Shown here piece after piece: positions 17,108 to 25,900 of a DNA stretch of 64,000 bases; positions within the stretch are counted from its first letter, which is position 1, and each line of letters opens with the position of its first letter. This DNA comes from Bacteroidetes bacterium UBA2364. GTDB lineage: Bacteria; Bacteroidota; Rhodothermia; Rhodothermales; UBA2364. The notes beneath the pieces are model-generated. The model saw only the letters and a list, made by a program, of their open reading frames with translations. It was not told the origin of the DNA and ran no database searches. The DNA lies in contig DDTM01000021.1 of the NCBI GenBank assembly GCA_002344075.1, positions 14,948 through 78,947 of the forward strand, read 5' to 3'. Made by a program: the position numbers and the translations under genes.

Positions 17108-17800
17108 TTAAAAACTAATTACATTGTATTTGATCTTAAACCGTAATTGAATGGTGTGTCGGACCTTTACAACCTTGCCTTCATGCATTCCTGGTTTCCA
17201 TTTTGGCATGGCTTTTACCAACCTAATCCCCTCTTCGTCGCATCCTCCTCCAATGCCTTTTACTACCTCAATATCCGAAATAGATCCATTCTCAGTTACA
17301 ACAAACTGAACAAAAACAGTACCTTGAATTCCTTTTTCGTGTGCCTTTTGTGGATATTTGATGTGTTCAATGAGGTATGCGTTCAACGCAGCTAATCCAC
17401 CCGGAAACTCTGGTGGTGTATCTACAAAAGCCCTGACCTGTTCTTGGCTTGGAGGAACTCCCGATCCAAGTGGCAGATCTGAAGGCGTTGCTTGGAGGGA
17501 AATCCCTTTATCTAAGGCTTCTTCTGTGGTCAGATCTAAATAGGCCTCGTCTGTGAAGGTTACTCGGATAGGCTTGACGTTTTGAGGATGGTAAGTAATC
17601 GTTTTAATTGTCTTGATTTTGCCCTCCAAAACCATTGTTTTTACAGTATCGGAAGGTATAATGGGGATGGGGATGGCATGGAGTGCTGTCATGACGTGGT
17701 GGTGGGAACCTGTTGCAACAGCCATTCCGGTAGAAAATACCAAGAACAAAAGACTCCACCCAACATAAGAATTTCGATAGGTATAAAATTGTTTTATCAT
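17108..17800 (-). CDS. TonB C-terminal domain protein, paralogue of the adjacent M56-TonB protein
   Basis: 230 residues from ATG 17800. One N-terminal membrane helix (YVGWSLLFLVFSTGMAVATG) anchors it. A linker contains SDTVKTMVLEGKIKTIKT and KPIRVTFTDEAYLDLTTEEALDKGI, and the C-terminus (about 140-228) is a TonB C-terminal domain: FPGGLAALNAYLIEHIKYP, GTVFVQFVVTENGSI and GIGGGCDEEGIRLVKAMP. The whole protein aligns with residues 304-550 of the neighbouring M56 protein, so it is a partial duplicate. It lacks the long Pro run. It probably couples inner-membrane energy or signalling to outer-membrane receptors. A terminator separates it from the upstream gene, so it has its own promoter. Confidence 0.85.
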   Translation of the reverse strand: MIKQFYTYRNSYVGWSLLFLVFSTGMAVATGSHHHVMTALHAIPIPIIPSDTVKTMVLEGKIKTIKTITYHPQNVKPIRVTFTDEAYLDLTTEEALDKGISLQATPSDLPLGSGVPPSQEQVRAFVDTPPEFPGGLAALNAYLIEHIKYPQKAHEKGIQGTVFVQFVVTENGSISDIEVVKGIGGGCDEEGIRLVKAMPKWKPGMHEGKVVKVRHTIQLRFKIKYNVISF

Positions 17801-17974
17801 AACTTCACTTTCATGATTTAAATGGTCTATGACGAAAGTACTTGGAACACAAGTAAAATTATTTATATGGCTTTTCAGAATCAGAGTAGTTTTTACTGAA
17901 ATATACAAATACGAGATTCTATCGAAAGTATTAAATTTCATTGTTCCAAAAAAGTTTCTACCCAAAGTTCTTTG

Positions 17975-18015
17975 AAAAAACGGCATAAGACTTTGTACAT
18001 CGTCTTATGCCGTTT
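17975..18015 (-). terminator. Intrinsic terminator of the BlaI/M56-TonB operon
   Basis: A perfect 14-bp stem AAACGGCATAAGAC (17978-17991) / GTCTTATGCCGTTT (18002-18015) around a 10-base loop is followed by a T-run on the minus strand. It lies just downstream of the M56-TonB stop at 18034. Confidence 0.9.
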
Positions 18016-18033
18016 CACAATATCCTATCGTTT

Positions 18034-19686
18034 TTACGATAGTTTAAAAAGTACCTGAACAGTGTATCGGACTTTGACGGGTGTTCCTTCATGAGAACCG
18101 GGCGTCCATGATGGCATTTCTTTCACCAAGCGGAGTGCTTCTTCGTCGCATCCTCCGCCAATACCCCGCACTACCTTTGCATCCTCAATATGTCCTTCCT
18201 TATTCACTACAAACTGAATAAAAACAGCGCCTTCAATACCTGCACGTTGTGCTTCGGTGGGGTATTTCAGATGAGTCGTAAGGTATGTCCTTAGGCCGTT
18301 CGCACCACCCGGAAATTGGGCATGCACGTCCACAAACGTCCACACATTATCTTTGTCTGGCGTTGTATCTGATTTCGATTTGTGGTCTTCCGGATTTGCA
18401 ACCTTATAATTCAAAGGCTTTTCTATCCATTTGCCATTCGGCGGTGGTGGTGGCGGTGGTGGTGGTGGTGGGAGCAGAATCCCCTTCGATAATGCTTCGT
18501 CCGAGGTCATGTCCAAAAAAGTTTTGTCTGTAAACGTTACTCGAATTGGTTTTGGGTTTTTCGGGTGGACACTTACTGTTTTGATGGCTTTTATTTTCCG
18601 CTCTACCATCATGGTCTTAACTGTGTCGCGTGAGGCTATAGGTGTGCCATCTGGCTTTATAATTGTCATGGGGCGCTCAAAAAAACCTGTTGCGGCAGTG
18701 AGTCCACTAGCAAAGATTAAAAGCAACAGACTCCACCAGAGATGGGAATGTCGGTATGAATAGGTTTGTTTTTTCATGGTTTGAACCCTTCTTTTGAGTT
18801 GATGAAATTGCGGCGAGGCCATCGCGGAAAGCAATGGATTCGTTCGCTCGGATTCGCTTGCAAGCAATTTGTATAATAATTGGGCATAAGTTTGCCGAGA
18901 CACCCCAGGCCCAGACAAAACCTCGGCGTCGCAGGTAGCTTCGCGGGCAAACATAATTTCTTGGTGGCAATGCTTGACCAACGGATGCCAACCCAATACC
19001 AACAAAAGGCATTCTTCCAAAAAACGCCACAACACATCCACTCGGCGGATATGTACCAGTTCGTGGTGGATCGCCATTGTGCGTGCATGGCTGGGCGGCA
19101 ATAGCGCCGGCGGGAACACCAAAACAGGGCTAAAGATGCCAAAAGTGAATGGGGAAAAGGACATTGGGGCCGTAAACAGCCGAACATCACGGCGGATACC
19201 CATCTGTGTACTCCGATTTTGTACCTCGGCGATGAATTCGGGGGTGTTTACCAGAGAAAGTAAGTTGCGCAATGCCCGCAAATCTTGCCATGAAGCCCAG
19301 AGTTGTCTGCCAGACCTCAAGCCACGTAGAACCACCAAAATCCATAACACCAAAGGAATCAGGTATAGTTGTCGTGCCGTGAGTATGGGGGCATTTGAGG
19401 ATGATTCCGGCACTCCGAATGCTCCTTGTAGCAGTTCAAATCCCACCAATCTTGAACTGGCTTCTACCTCCCAAACGGGCAACCAACCCCAATTTGCCCA
19501 CATTACGCCAAATGGCAACGACCAAAAAACCGCCAAACGAACCGCAAGTATGTGACGCGGCGCATCCACCTGAAGAAGGATGCGGTCTATGATCCAGGCA
19601 AAGGCACTCCAAACGCCAATCGGTAGCCAAAAGGCAAACAAAAACCTCGCCCCAGCGTCTTGCAGGGCCTCTAATGTGGTTTCCAT
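18034..19686 (-). CDS. BlaR1-like M56 metallopeptidase fused to a TonB C-terminal domain
   Basis: 550 residues. The N-terminal half has membrane helices near 14-35, 45-62, 105-122 and 220-235. The zinc protease motif HELVH is at 208-212 with a downstream FAREATCDAEV acidic ligand segment, as in BlaR1/MecR1. Another helix (316-334) leads to a linker, an 11-proline run (406-416) and a TonB C-terminal domain (about 450-548). BlaR1 normally ends in a beta-lactam sensor; here TonB replaces it. Its repressor partner is encoded 29 bases upstream. The likely role is a membrane protease that cleaves BlaI-type repressor when an envelope signal arrives, which is inferred from the BlaR1 paradigm. Confidence 0.88.
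   Translation of the reverse strand: METTLEALQDAGARFLFAFWLPIGVWSAFAWIIDRILLQVDAPRHILAVRLAVFWSLPFGVMWANWGWLPVWEVEASSRLVGFELLQGAFGVPESSSNAPILTARQLYLIPLVLWILVVLRGLRSGRQLWASWQDLRALRNLLSLVNTPEFIAEVQNRSTQMGIRRDVRLFTAPMSFSPFTFGIFSPVLVFPPALLPPSHARTMAIHHELVHIRRVDVLWRFLEECLLLVLGWHPLVKHCHQEIMFAREATCDAEVLSGPGVSRQTYAQLLYKLLASESERTNPLLSAMASPQFHQLKRRVQTMKKQTYSYRHSHLWWSLLLLIFASGLTAATGFFERPMTIIKPDGTPIASRDTVKTMMVERKIKAIKTVSVHPKNPKPIRVTFTDKTFLDMTSDEALSKGILLPPPPPPPPPPPNGKWIEKPLNYKVANPEDHKSKSDTTPDKDNVWTFVDVHAQFPGGANGLRTYLTTHLKYPTEAQRAGIEGAVFIQFVVNKEGHIEDAKVVRGIGGGCDEEALRLVKEMPSWTPGSHEGTPVKVRYTVQVLFKLS
18439..18471. repeat. Trinucleotide repeat encoding 11 consecutive prolines
   Basis: On the minus strand, 11 successive CCA/CCG codons encode residues 406-416 of the M56-TonB protein. 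Such runs stall ribosomes and usually need elongation factor P. The repetitive DNA could also change length by slippage. The paralogue at 17108 has no such run. Confidence 0.9.
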
Positions 19687-19715
19687 GATGCTTCTGTTTT
19701 TGGGTTATGAAACCG

Positions 19716-20102
19716 TTAATCCGGATCTTCGTCTATTGCGGCAATCATTGCCCGAATTTCGGCCTTTTCCGATTCACTGAGGCGCTCATGCCCCACCAGC
19801 GTTTGTACTAAGGCCACCGACGAACCTTTAAAAACCTTGTCCAATAAATTCTCTAACATTCCGCCGCGTACTTCTTCGGGGGTTCTGATGGCAGAATAGA
19901 TGTACGTTATGCCTTCCGTGCGGTATTGCAAATATTCTTTTCGGGCTAAGTTTTTCATGGTGGTCATGATGGTCGTATAGGCGGTTTTACGCTGACGCAA
20001 GATGCACTCGTGTACTTGGCCTACGGTTGCCTCGCCCAATTCCCAAACGATTTGGAGCACTTCCATTTCGGTTGTGCCTAAAGGATCAATTGGTTTTCTC
20101 AT
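19716..20102 (-). CDS. BlaI/MecI/CopY-family transcriptional repressor
   Basis: 128 residues. The winged-helix N-terminus reads PLGTTEMEVLQIVWELGEAT, then VGQVHECILRQRKTAYTTIM and TTMKNLARKEYLQY, which match the family's recognition helix and wing. The C-terminal helices form the dimerisation and protease-cleavage region. These repressors bind dyads upstream of their own operon and are cleaved or released through a BlaR1-type protease. The gene is followed after 29 bases by that protease. Two operator-like dyads lie just upstream. Confidence 0.93.
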   Translation of the reverse strand: MRKPIDPLGTTEMEVLQIVWELGEATVGQVHECILRQRKTAYTTIMTTMKNLARKEYLQYRTEGITYIYSAIRTPEEVRGGMLENLLDKVFKGSSVALVQTLVGHERLSESEKAEIRAMIAAIDEDPD

Positions 20103-20110
20103 AATTATCG

Positions 20111-20126
20111 TACTATTATTTTAGTA
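20111..20126. promoter_or_regulatory. Candidate BlaI-type operator 1
   Basis: TACTATTATTTTAGTA is a dyad with TACTA/TAGTA arms around six bases. Its arms match, as I recall it, the outer arms of the staphylococcal mec operator. It begins 9 bases upstream of the repressor start. A 15-base identical copy lies inverted at 20168-20182. Confidence 0.65.
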
Positions 20127-20167
20127 GTTGATAATCTACGAAAGGTAAAACGGTTTGTCAAGAGAGA

Positions 20168-20182
20168 TACTAAAATAATAGT
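20168..20182. promoter_or_regulatory. Candidate BlaI-type operator 2
   Basis: TACTAAAATAATAGT is the exact reverse complement of 20112-20126. Centre-to-centre spacing of the two sites is 56 bases, near five helical turns. It lies between the repressor operon and the divergent endonuclease/phosphatase-family gene, so it may regulate either or both. Confidence 0.6.
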
Positions 20183-20394
20183 TGGAAGGAGGGTGCACGA
20201 GGTTCCCAAGCCCATCCGGTTGGATTTTGACGGATTGCCCTTCTATGGTAAAAGTTGGCTTGGTCTTAAGGCAGAGATGGTTTAAATTAAAAGCCTCTTT
20301 CCCATAATAATGTTAAAGCAAACGGGCATACGCCGAAGCCGTGAGCGCATCCCCACCTCCATAACTTCATCTTATATCTTTCATTAAAACTCTC

Positions 20395-21483
20395 ATGCCC
20401 TTTTATCAAAACCTTCATCCAGAACGCGACCAGACAGACAAACGAATTGTGGAAAATCTGATTCGCCTGCGAGGTGCTTTGCGCAAGACCGATATTCCGG
20501 GCCGTTCTTTGAACGACACACTCTTGGTAGCCACGTGGAATCTACGCGATTTTGACAAACCCTCTTTCGGGTTCCGGTCCAAAGAAGCATTTTATTACAT
20601 TGCCGAAATCATTGCACGATTCGATTTGGTGGCCATTCAAGAGGTCTATAAAGATTTGACGGCACTTAATGAGGTGATGCGGATTTTGGGAAGCGACTGG
20701 GATTATATTTTTACCGATGCCACCGAAGGTGCGCAAGGCAATGGCGAGTGCATTGCATTTGTGTTTGATAAGCGAAAGGTGGTTTTTGGGGGCTTGGCTG
20801 GAGAATTGGTAATACCGCCAGAAGACAACAAGCTCGTGCCGCAATTTTGGCGGACGCCCCTTATCTGTGGCTTTCGTGCTGGCTGGGCCAAGTTTATGAT
20901 CTGCTCCGTCCATATCCTGTGGGGCAAGACCCAAGGAAGCAAGCCACCACCAGAGCGCATCGAAGAAATTACACGATTGGCCCAATTCCTGAAAAAACGT
21001 ACCGAAGACAAAACCGCATGGGCCAGAAAACTGATTCTCTTGGGGGATTTCAATATTGGCAAGCATGGAGATGCAACCTATAAACCTCTTGAAGAGGCGG
21101 GATTTATTGTCCCCGAACACCTAAAGGAGGTTTATACCAATATTACACGCGACAAGCAATACGACCAAATTCTGTTTAGGCAACTGGAAGACTCTTTAGA
21201 ATTTATTAAGGGTGGTACTTTTGATTACTTCGAACATGTGTTTCGGGAAGAGGATGAGCCCGCTTATGCAGCCGAAATTGAAGCATACCGTTCAAAAAGA
21301 ACCAAATCTGAACCCAACGACAATCCGGAAACAAGCGAATCTGAGGATAAAAAACGATTGGCCTACTATAGGAAATGGCGTACCTATCAAATGTCCGATC
21401 ATTTACCACTTTGGGTGGCGTTCCGGATTGACTTTTCGGATGAATACCTCGAACGAAAACTAAAACCCCAAACACCTACTTAA
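20395..21483 (+). CDS. Endonuclease/exonuclease/phosphatase (EEP)-family protein
   Basis: 362 residues without a signal peptide. The EEP fold motifs are present: LLVATWNLRDF (near 43), DLVAIQEVYK (the metal-binding Glu near 83), GNGECIAFVFD, LILLGDFNIG (catalytic Asp and Asn near 215-220) and MSDHLPLWVAF (His near 342). These define the DNase I / exonuclease III / sphingomyelinase-like superfamily. The substrate may be DNA or a phospho-compound. A charged insert (SKRTKSEPNDNPETSESED, near 300-318) precedes the last motif. It is divergent from the BlaI operon with the candidate operators between. Confidence 0.88.
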   Translation: MPFYQNLHPERDQTDKRIVENLIRLRGALRKTDIPGRSLNDTLLVATWNLRDFDKPSFGFRSKEAFYYIAEIIARFDLVAIQEVYKDLTALNEVMRILGSDWDYIFTDATEGAQGNGECIAFVFDKRKVVFGGLAGELVIPPEDNKLVPQFWRTPLICGFRAGWAKFMICSVHILWGKTQGSKPPPERIEEITRLAQFLKKRTEDKTAWARKLILLGDFNIGKHGDATYKPLEEAGFIVPEHLKEVYTNITRDKQYDQILFRQLEDSLEFIKGGTFDYFEHVFREEDEPAYAAEIEAYRSKRTKSEPNDNPETSESEDKKRLAYYRKWRTYQMSDHLPLWVAFRIDFSDEYLERKLKPQTPT

Positions 21484-21591
21484 TGGCCCGTGATGATCTT
21501 GACAACACGATTCTTGCCTGCGGAAAAGGCCATGATTGGGTTGAATCTTGATTCCACCCAACGTATTTTCTACGACAAAACCTGACTGGCC

Positions 21592-22161
21592 ATGTCCGAA
21601 AAAAAGAAAAAACCCAAAAAACCAACGATTGGAACCTTGCTCATCTCAGAGCCAATGATGACTGACCCCAACTTCCGACGTTCTATTGTGCTTGTCTGCG
21701 ACCATAACGAAGATGGGACTTTTGGTTTGGTATTAAATGATACCTTACCTCATATGCTCTCGGAGGTGTTGGACTACAACAGCAACTTTGATACATCGCT
21801 CCGGTTGGGTGGACCATGTGAACCACAGACCCTGCATGTACTCCATGCGTATGACGATTTACCAGAATCGCAATGGATTGCCGATGGTCTCTACTGGGGA
21901 GCCAATTTTGAAGAATTGGAAAGGCGGTTGGCTTTAGGAACACTTCAGCCCGAAAAAGTAGCCTTTTTCCTTGGATATTCTGGATGGAGTGCCGGACAAT
22001 TGGAAAGTGAAATTCGGCAAAAGGATTGGTTTATTACCACAGTTAAGCCGGATTGGGTCTTTGCAGGCGTCGGTACGCAGGCCTGGCGACAAGCCTTGCG
22101 CCAAATGGGAGGGACTTTCGGCATTTTGGCCAACTTTCCGGATGATCCAAGGCTGAATTAG
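21592..22161 (+). CDS. YqgE/AlgH-family protein
   Basis: 189 residues. The fold signature is clear: GTLLISEPMMTDPNFRRSIV, LVCDHNEDGTFGLVLND, LRLGGPCEPQ, FFLGYSGWSAGQLESEI and a C-terminal DPRLN. The family is widespread and cytosolic, linked genetically to the regulation of alginate and other processes in some proteobacteria, but no biochemical activity is established. A Lys-rich extension (SEKKKKPKKP) precedes the domain. It is 108 bases downstream of the EEP gene on the same strand. Confidence 0.92.
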   Translation: MSEKKKKPKKPTIGTLLISEPMMTDPNFRRSIVLVCDHNEDGTFGLVLNDTLPHMLSEVLDYNSNFDTSLRLGGPCEPQTLHVLHAYDDLPESQWIADGLYWGANFEELERRLALGTLQPEKVAFFLGYSGWSAGQLESEIRQKDWFITTVKPDWVFAGVGTQAWRQALRQMGGTFGILANFPDDPRLN

Positions 22162-22277
22162 CCCTCTGGAAGTAGGATATTTGGGGAAAATATTCTCTCT
22201 GTTACACAAACTGCATGATTCAATAGTATCTTTTTAAGTTTTTAAAAGACGTTCCCTCGAAAAGTAAAATTAAGATA

Positions 22278-22748
22278 ATGAACAAAATTAAGTATTTGTT
22301 TTTTCTACTTGTCCTGTTTGTACTTCCAGCCTGCCAAGACGATCCCGTCAAAAAGTATGAGGGACGAAATCCTAAAGCAGGGATCTTTTTAGAGCAAGGA
22401 AAAGACTTGATGCTCAAAAACGATACCTACATGGATGCCGAAACCGGAAAACCCTATACTGGCGAAATCAAAGGCGCCATTCCCCAAGATGTAACCCAGC
22501 GAATGGACGCTAAAATGAAAAATGGGAAATTTGAAGGCGAGTATAAGGTCTATTTTACCGAAAATGGTAAAGAGTTCCTCCGGCTAAAACGAACTTATAA
22601 AAATGGGATCGAAGTAGGTACCACTACAAAATATTACTCTGATGGCAAAGTCCTTGCAGAATTCAAATATAATGACCAAGGGAAACTAATATGTAGCGTG
22701 AACTACGACAAAGCCGGAAAAAAGACCTTCAATAACTGCATAAACTAA
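22278..22748 (+). CDS. Lipoprotein with MORN/YwqK-like repeats
   Basis: 156 residues. The signal sequence ends in a lipobox, LPAC (Cys19), followed by Gln and Asp-Asp. The mature part has repeated strand-turn units such as DAETGKPYTGEIKG, KNGKFEGEYKVYF, KNGIEVGTTTKYYSDGK and LAEFKYNDQGKLICS. This is the MORN-like variant repeat seen in YwqK-type proteins; a few of these are described as antitoxins, but nothing here shows a toxin partner. It probably sits on the inner leaflet of the outer membrane. Confidence 0.75.
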   Translation: MNKIKYLFFLLVLFVLPACQDDPVKKYEGRNPKAGIFLEQGKDLMLKNDTYMDAETGKPYTGEIKGAIPQDVTQRMDAKMKNGKFEGEYKVYFTENGKEFLRLKRTYKNGIEVGTTTKYYSDGKVLAEFKYNDQGKLICSVNYDKAGKKTFNNCIN

Positions 22749-22896
22749 CCGGTACGTTGCGTACTTCTCGCGAATTCGTGATAGGATGCGTGTTCCACAT
22801 TTGCATTTTGAGTGCACTTGACGTAATATATCGGTGATGTATTGGATTCAAGGCGTCAGTGAGACAGGAGTAGTGTATGCCCTTTTCTTGTTGAGG

Positions 22897-22904
22897 TACT
22901 TTTG
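22897..22904 (+). promoter_or_regulatory. Candidate Bacteroidota-type -7 box
   Basis: TACTTTTG is an exact match to the Bacteroidota TAnnTTTG consensus, about 90 bases before the start of the large T9SS protein. A clear -33 TTTG was not found, so it is a candidate only. Confidence 0.45.
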
Positions 22905-22993
22905 CATTTATACATCGTTTTTAAAATGACCCTTAACAATACCAATAACCTAATCCTTAACAATCACTCTAACTAACAGTAATCTGAAGAGGT

Positions 22994-25900
22994 ATGATGA
23001 TGAAAAAAACCTTCTCGAAAGTACTGGCAGTCGTAGCAGTGGGTTTACTGGGCTTTAGCGCCGCTTTTGCCCAGACAGGACAACCTTTCAGTGCCATTTT
23101 AACGTTGGATACCAACGGTAACGGCAAAATTGATAAGGTCGTTCTTATAAACTCAGGCTCCGTAGGAAGCTCCTTCCAAGCGGGTACTGCCCCCAACTAT
23201 GACGGGTTCTCCGTTGCTGGCTACACCTTCTCTGATGCCGCCCCAACACTTGGCGACTTTGAAGGCGATCCTGCAACGATGCCCTATGCTGATGCCCTGC
23301 GTTCTGCCGGCGTAACTGGCCTTTCCATTGCAGGTGCTGGCTATCAAGACGTCTTCTTGTCGGTTACCGAAAAAGCTTCGTTCGACGGCGATGCCAAACC
23401 ACAAGTAACGTACAATGCCAACACCGGTCAATTGGCTATGATTGGCGGTGGAACCAAAGTAGGTCAGGTCGAAACCTTCACCCTCGATGAGCAAGATGGT
23501 GTATTTGTATCGTTTGCGTCTGCTTGTACAGCGGATGCCGATTCAGATGGCCGGATTGACCAAGTGAAAATTACGCTGAATGGCCCGATTGCGACGACGG
23601 GCTTTGCAGCTGGCGCCTTTGCGGATGTGACGGCTGCACCAGCACCTCCTCACAGTGTGAGTGGCGGTGGAATTGCCAATGATGGTGGTGTAGGGGTAGT
23701 TACCCTCAACATCAACGAAGTCTATCCACAAGCATGGACAGGTGAAGCCCTCACGATGACCTATACCGCTGGTAATATTACCGATCAAGGTGGCTTGCGT
23801 CTTCTGAACAACTTCCGTGCTCCAGGTGCTATTCCTGCTCCTACCAACTTTGCCGTAAAAGACTGTGTGGCACCGTTTGTAACTTCTGCAGAAACAAATG
23901 ACACCAACGTAGCAGGTGGTACCGCAGGGGCTACCCATATCGCAGGTTCGCCTAATATGCAAGGAAATGGTAAAATTGACACCTATACCGTTACCTACTC
24001 GGAAGTTGTAACCCTTCCGGCATTGGCTGACTTTAAAACTGCAACCTCCATCTCGGATGCGTTCTATGGCGCTTATACCGTTGCTTCTTTTGGTGCAAAC
24101 ACCTTGGAATCTGGCCCTCATGCCAACTTGGCAAGCCGCTACACCAAAAGTGTTTTGAACCTGACGGAAAAATCAACCCCGGATACCGATGCAACGCCAA
24201 GTTTTACATACACCAATCAGACAACAGCTTCCAAGCGAATTGTGGATGCCGTAAACCTTGAATTGGCAAAAGGAGGCAACACCGAAGCTTCTTCAACTGC
24301 TTCCAGCGTAACCTTCCCTGGTGATGATGATGCTCCGCCTGCAATGGTTGATATCTGCGCTTTGGATACCAACAAAGACGGTTACATTGATGCGTTGGAG
24401 TTTCTCTATTCCGAGAAATTAGGCAATAATTTAGGTCTTTACTTGAATGCCAAAGCCAGTGCCGCAGCGGTACGTACCGATGAAGCCACAAAAGGTAATG
24501 CCAAATGGAGCCAAAACAACTTCTTGGCACGCACCAATGATGGAACAAATCCAATTGCGATTGATCACGCATTTACACAAGCTCGTCCGGACAACCGTAC
24601 CATACGCGTATTCTTGATGGGGTTTGATAAGTCTGTATTGACCGATGCTGCCGGAACCAACTTAGGTTATACGAAGGCAGATGCAACAGGTGAAGCTGCT
24701 ACCTATCATACGGATTATATGCCACAAAGCCGCTATTTGGCTGATGGAAACTCAGAAGACATTGGCGACCGCGATCCGGTACAAACCAACCAAGCGGTTC
24801 CGGATGGCTTCCCTGCTCCTGGTCGTGAACTGTGGCTCCGTAATGCAACAGACAAAGCCGCTCCAGTTGCTATGTATGCTGGTACGGTGGACCAAAATGC
24901 CAACGGTAAGTTGGATGGTTATTACATCATCTTCTCCGAGCCAGTGGATGGCGCAACCGTAGGCGCACAAGGTACAGTTACCCCTGCATTCTCGGTAGAT
25001 GGCTATGGAACGGTTTCTGTAAACGTTGACCATCCAAAAGATGTAAACGACAACGACAACGTGGTGTTTGTATCCTATGCCGAAGGCAGTGCATATGATA
25101 CTGGTGCCGTTCCGGCGATTTCATCGGGATCTTCCATCAACCTTGATCTTCTCTTGACAATGGTTGACTCTCCAGACTTACCACAACGTGGTGGTCAGGT
25201 TCGTGTTAAATATGATGGAAACGCTCCGATGACAATTGAAGGTACATTCTCCAACTTGGCTACTTCTTTCACGAAGCTGATGTTGGAAGATGCTGCAAAC
25301 GCTGCCAATAACAAAGACATCACTGCTTCCGTAACAGGTGTTGCAGCCGTTAATGGCCGTGGTGGTTCTATCTTTGCGACAGTTCCCGTAGACGCTGCTT
25401 TAAAAACAGCACTTCAGAACGGTACTGTTTCCCTCAAAGTTTACGGAACAGGTACGCCTGCTCCGGTTGAATTGTCGGTTGCTTTGACAGGAACCAACAT
25501 CAAAGACTTTGCTGGAAACGCAATGGTCTCCGTAAGTGATGCCATGAATAATACGTTGAACCACAAGAGCGGTACACCAGCTGTTCTGGATCGCCTCTAT
25601 GATGATGCAGAGCCTGTACTTGTTCGCGCCGTTGGTCAAGTGGGCTTCAAGCGCATTCGTGTAACATTCTCTGAAACCGTACGTGAAGTAGGTGCTGCTG
25701 AAAGCAACTTCACCTATAGCAATGATGGTACACCTCCGGGAACCCCAACCCCAACCCATGCATCTGCTTATGGCGGTGGTGCTATTACCTTTACCGCTGG
25801 TGCAACATCATTTACGATTGATAATGCGACCAATAATAACCTAATCAAGTATGACGTATTGGGTGATGTATTGGGTATTGTACGTGCAAACATCACGGTC

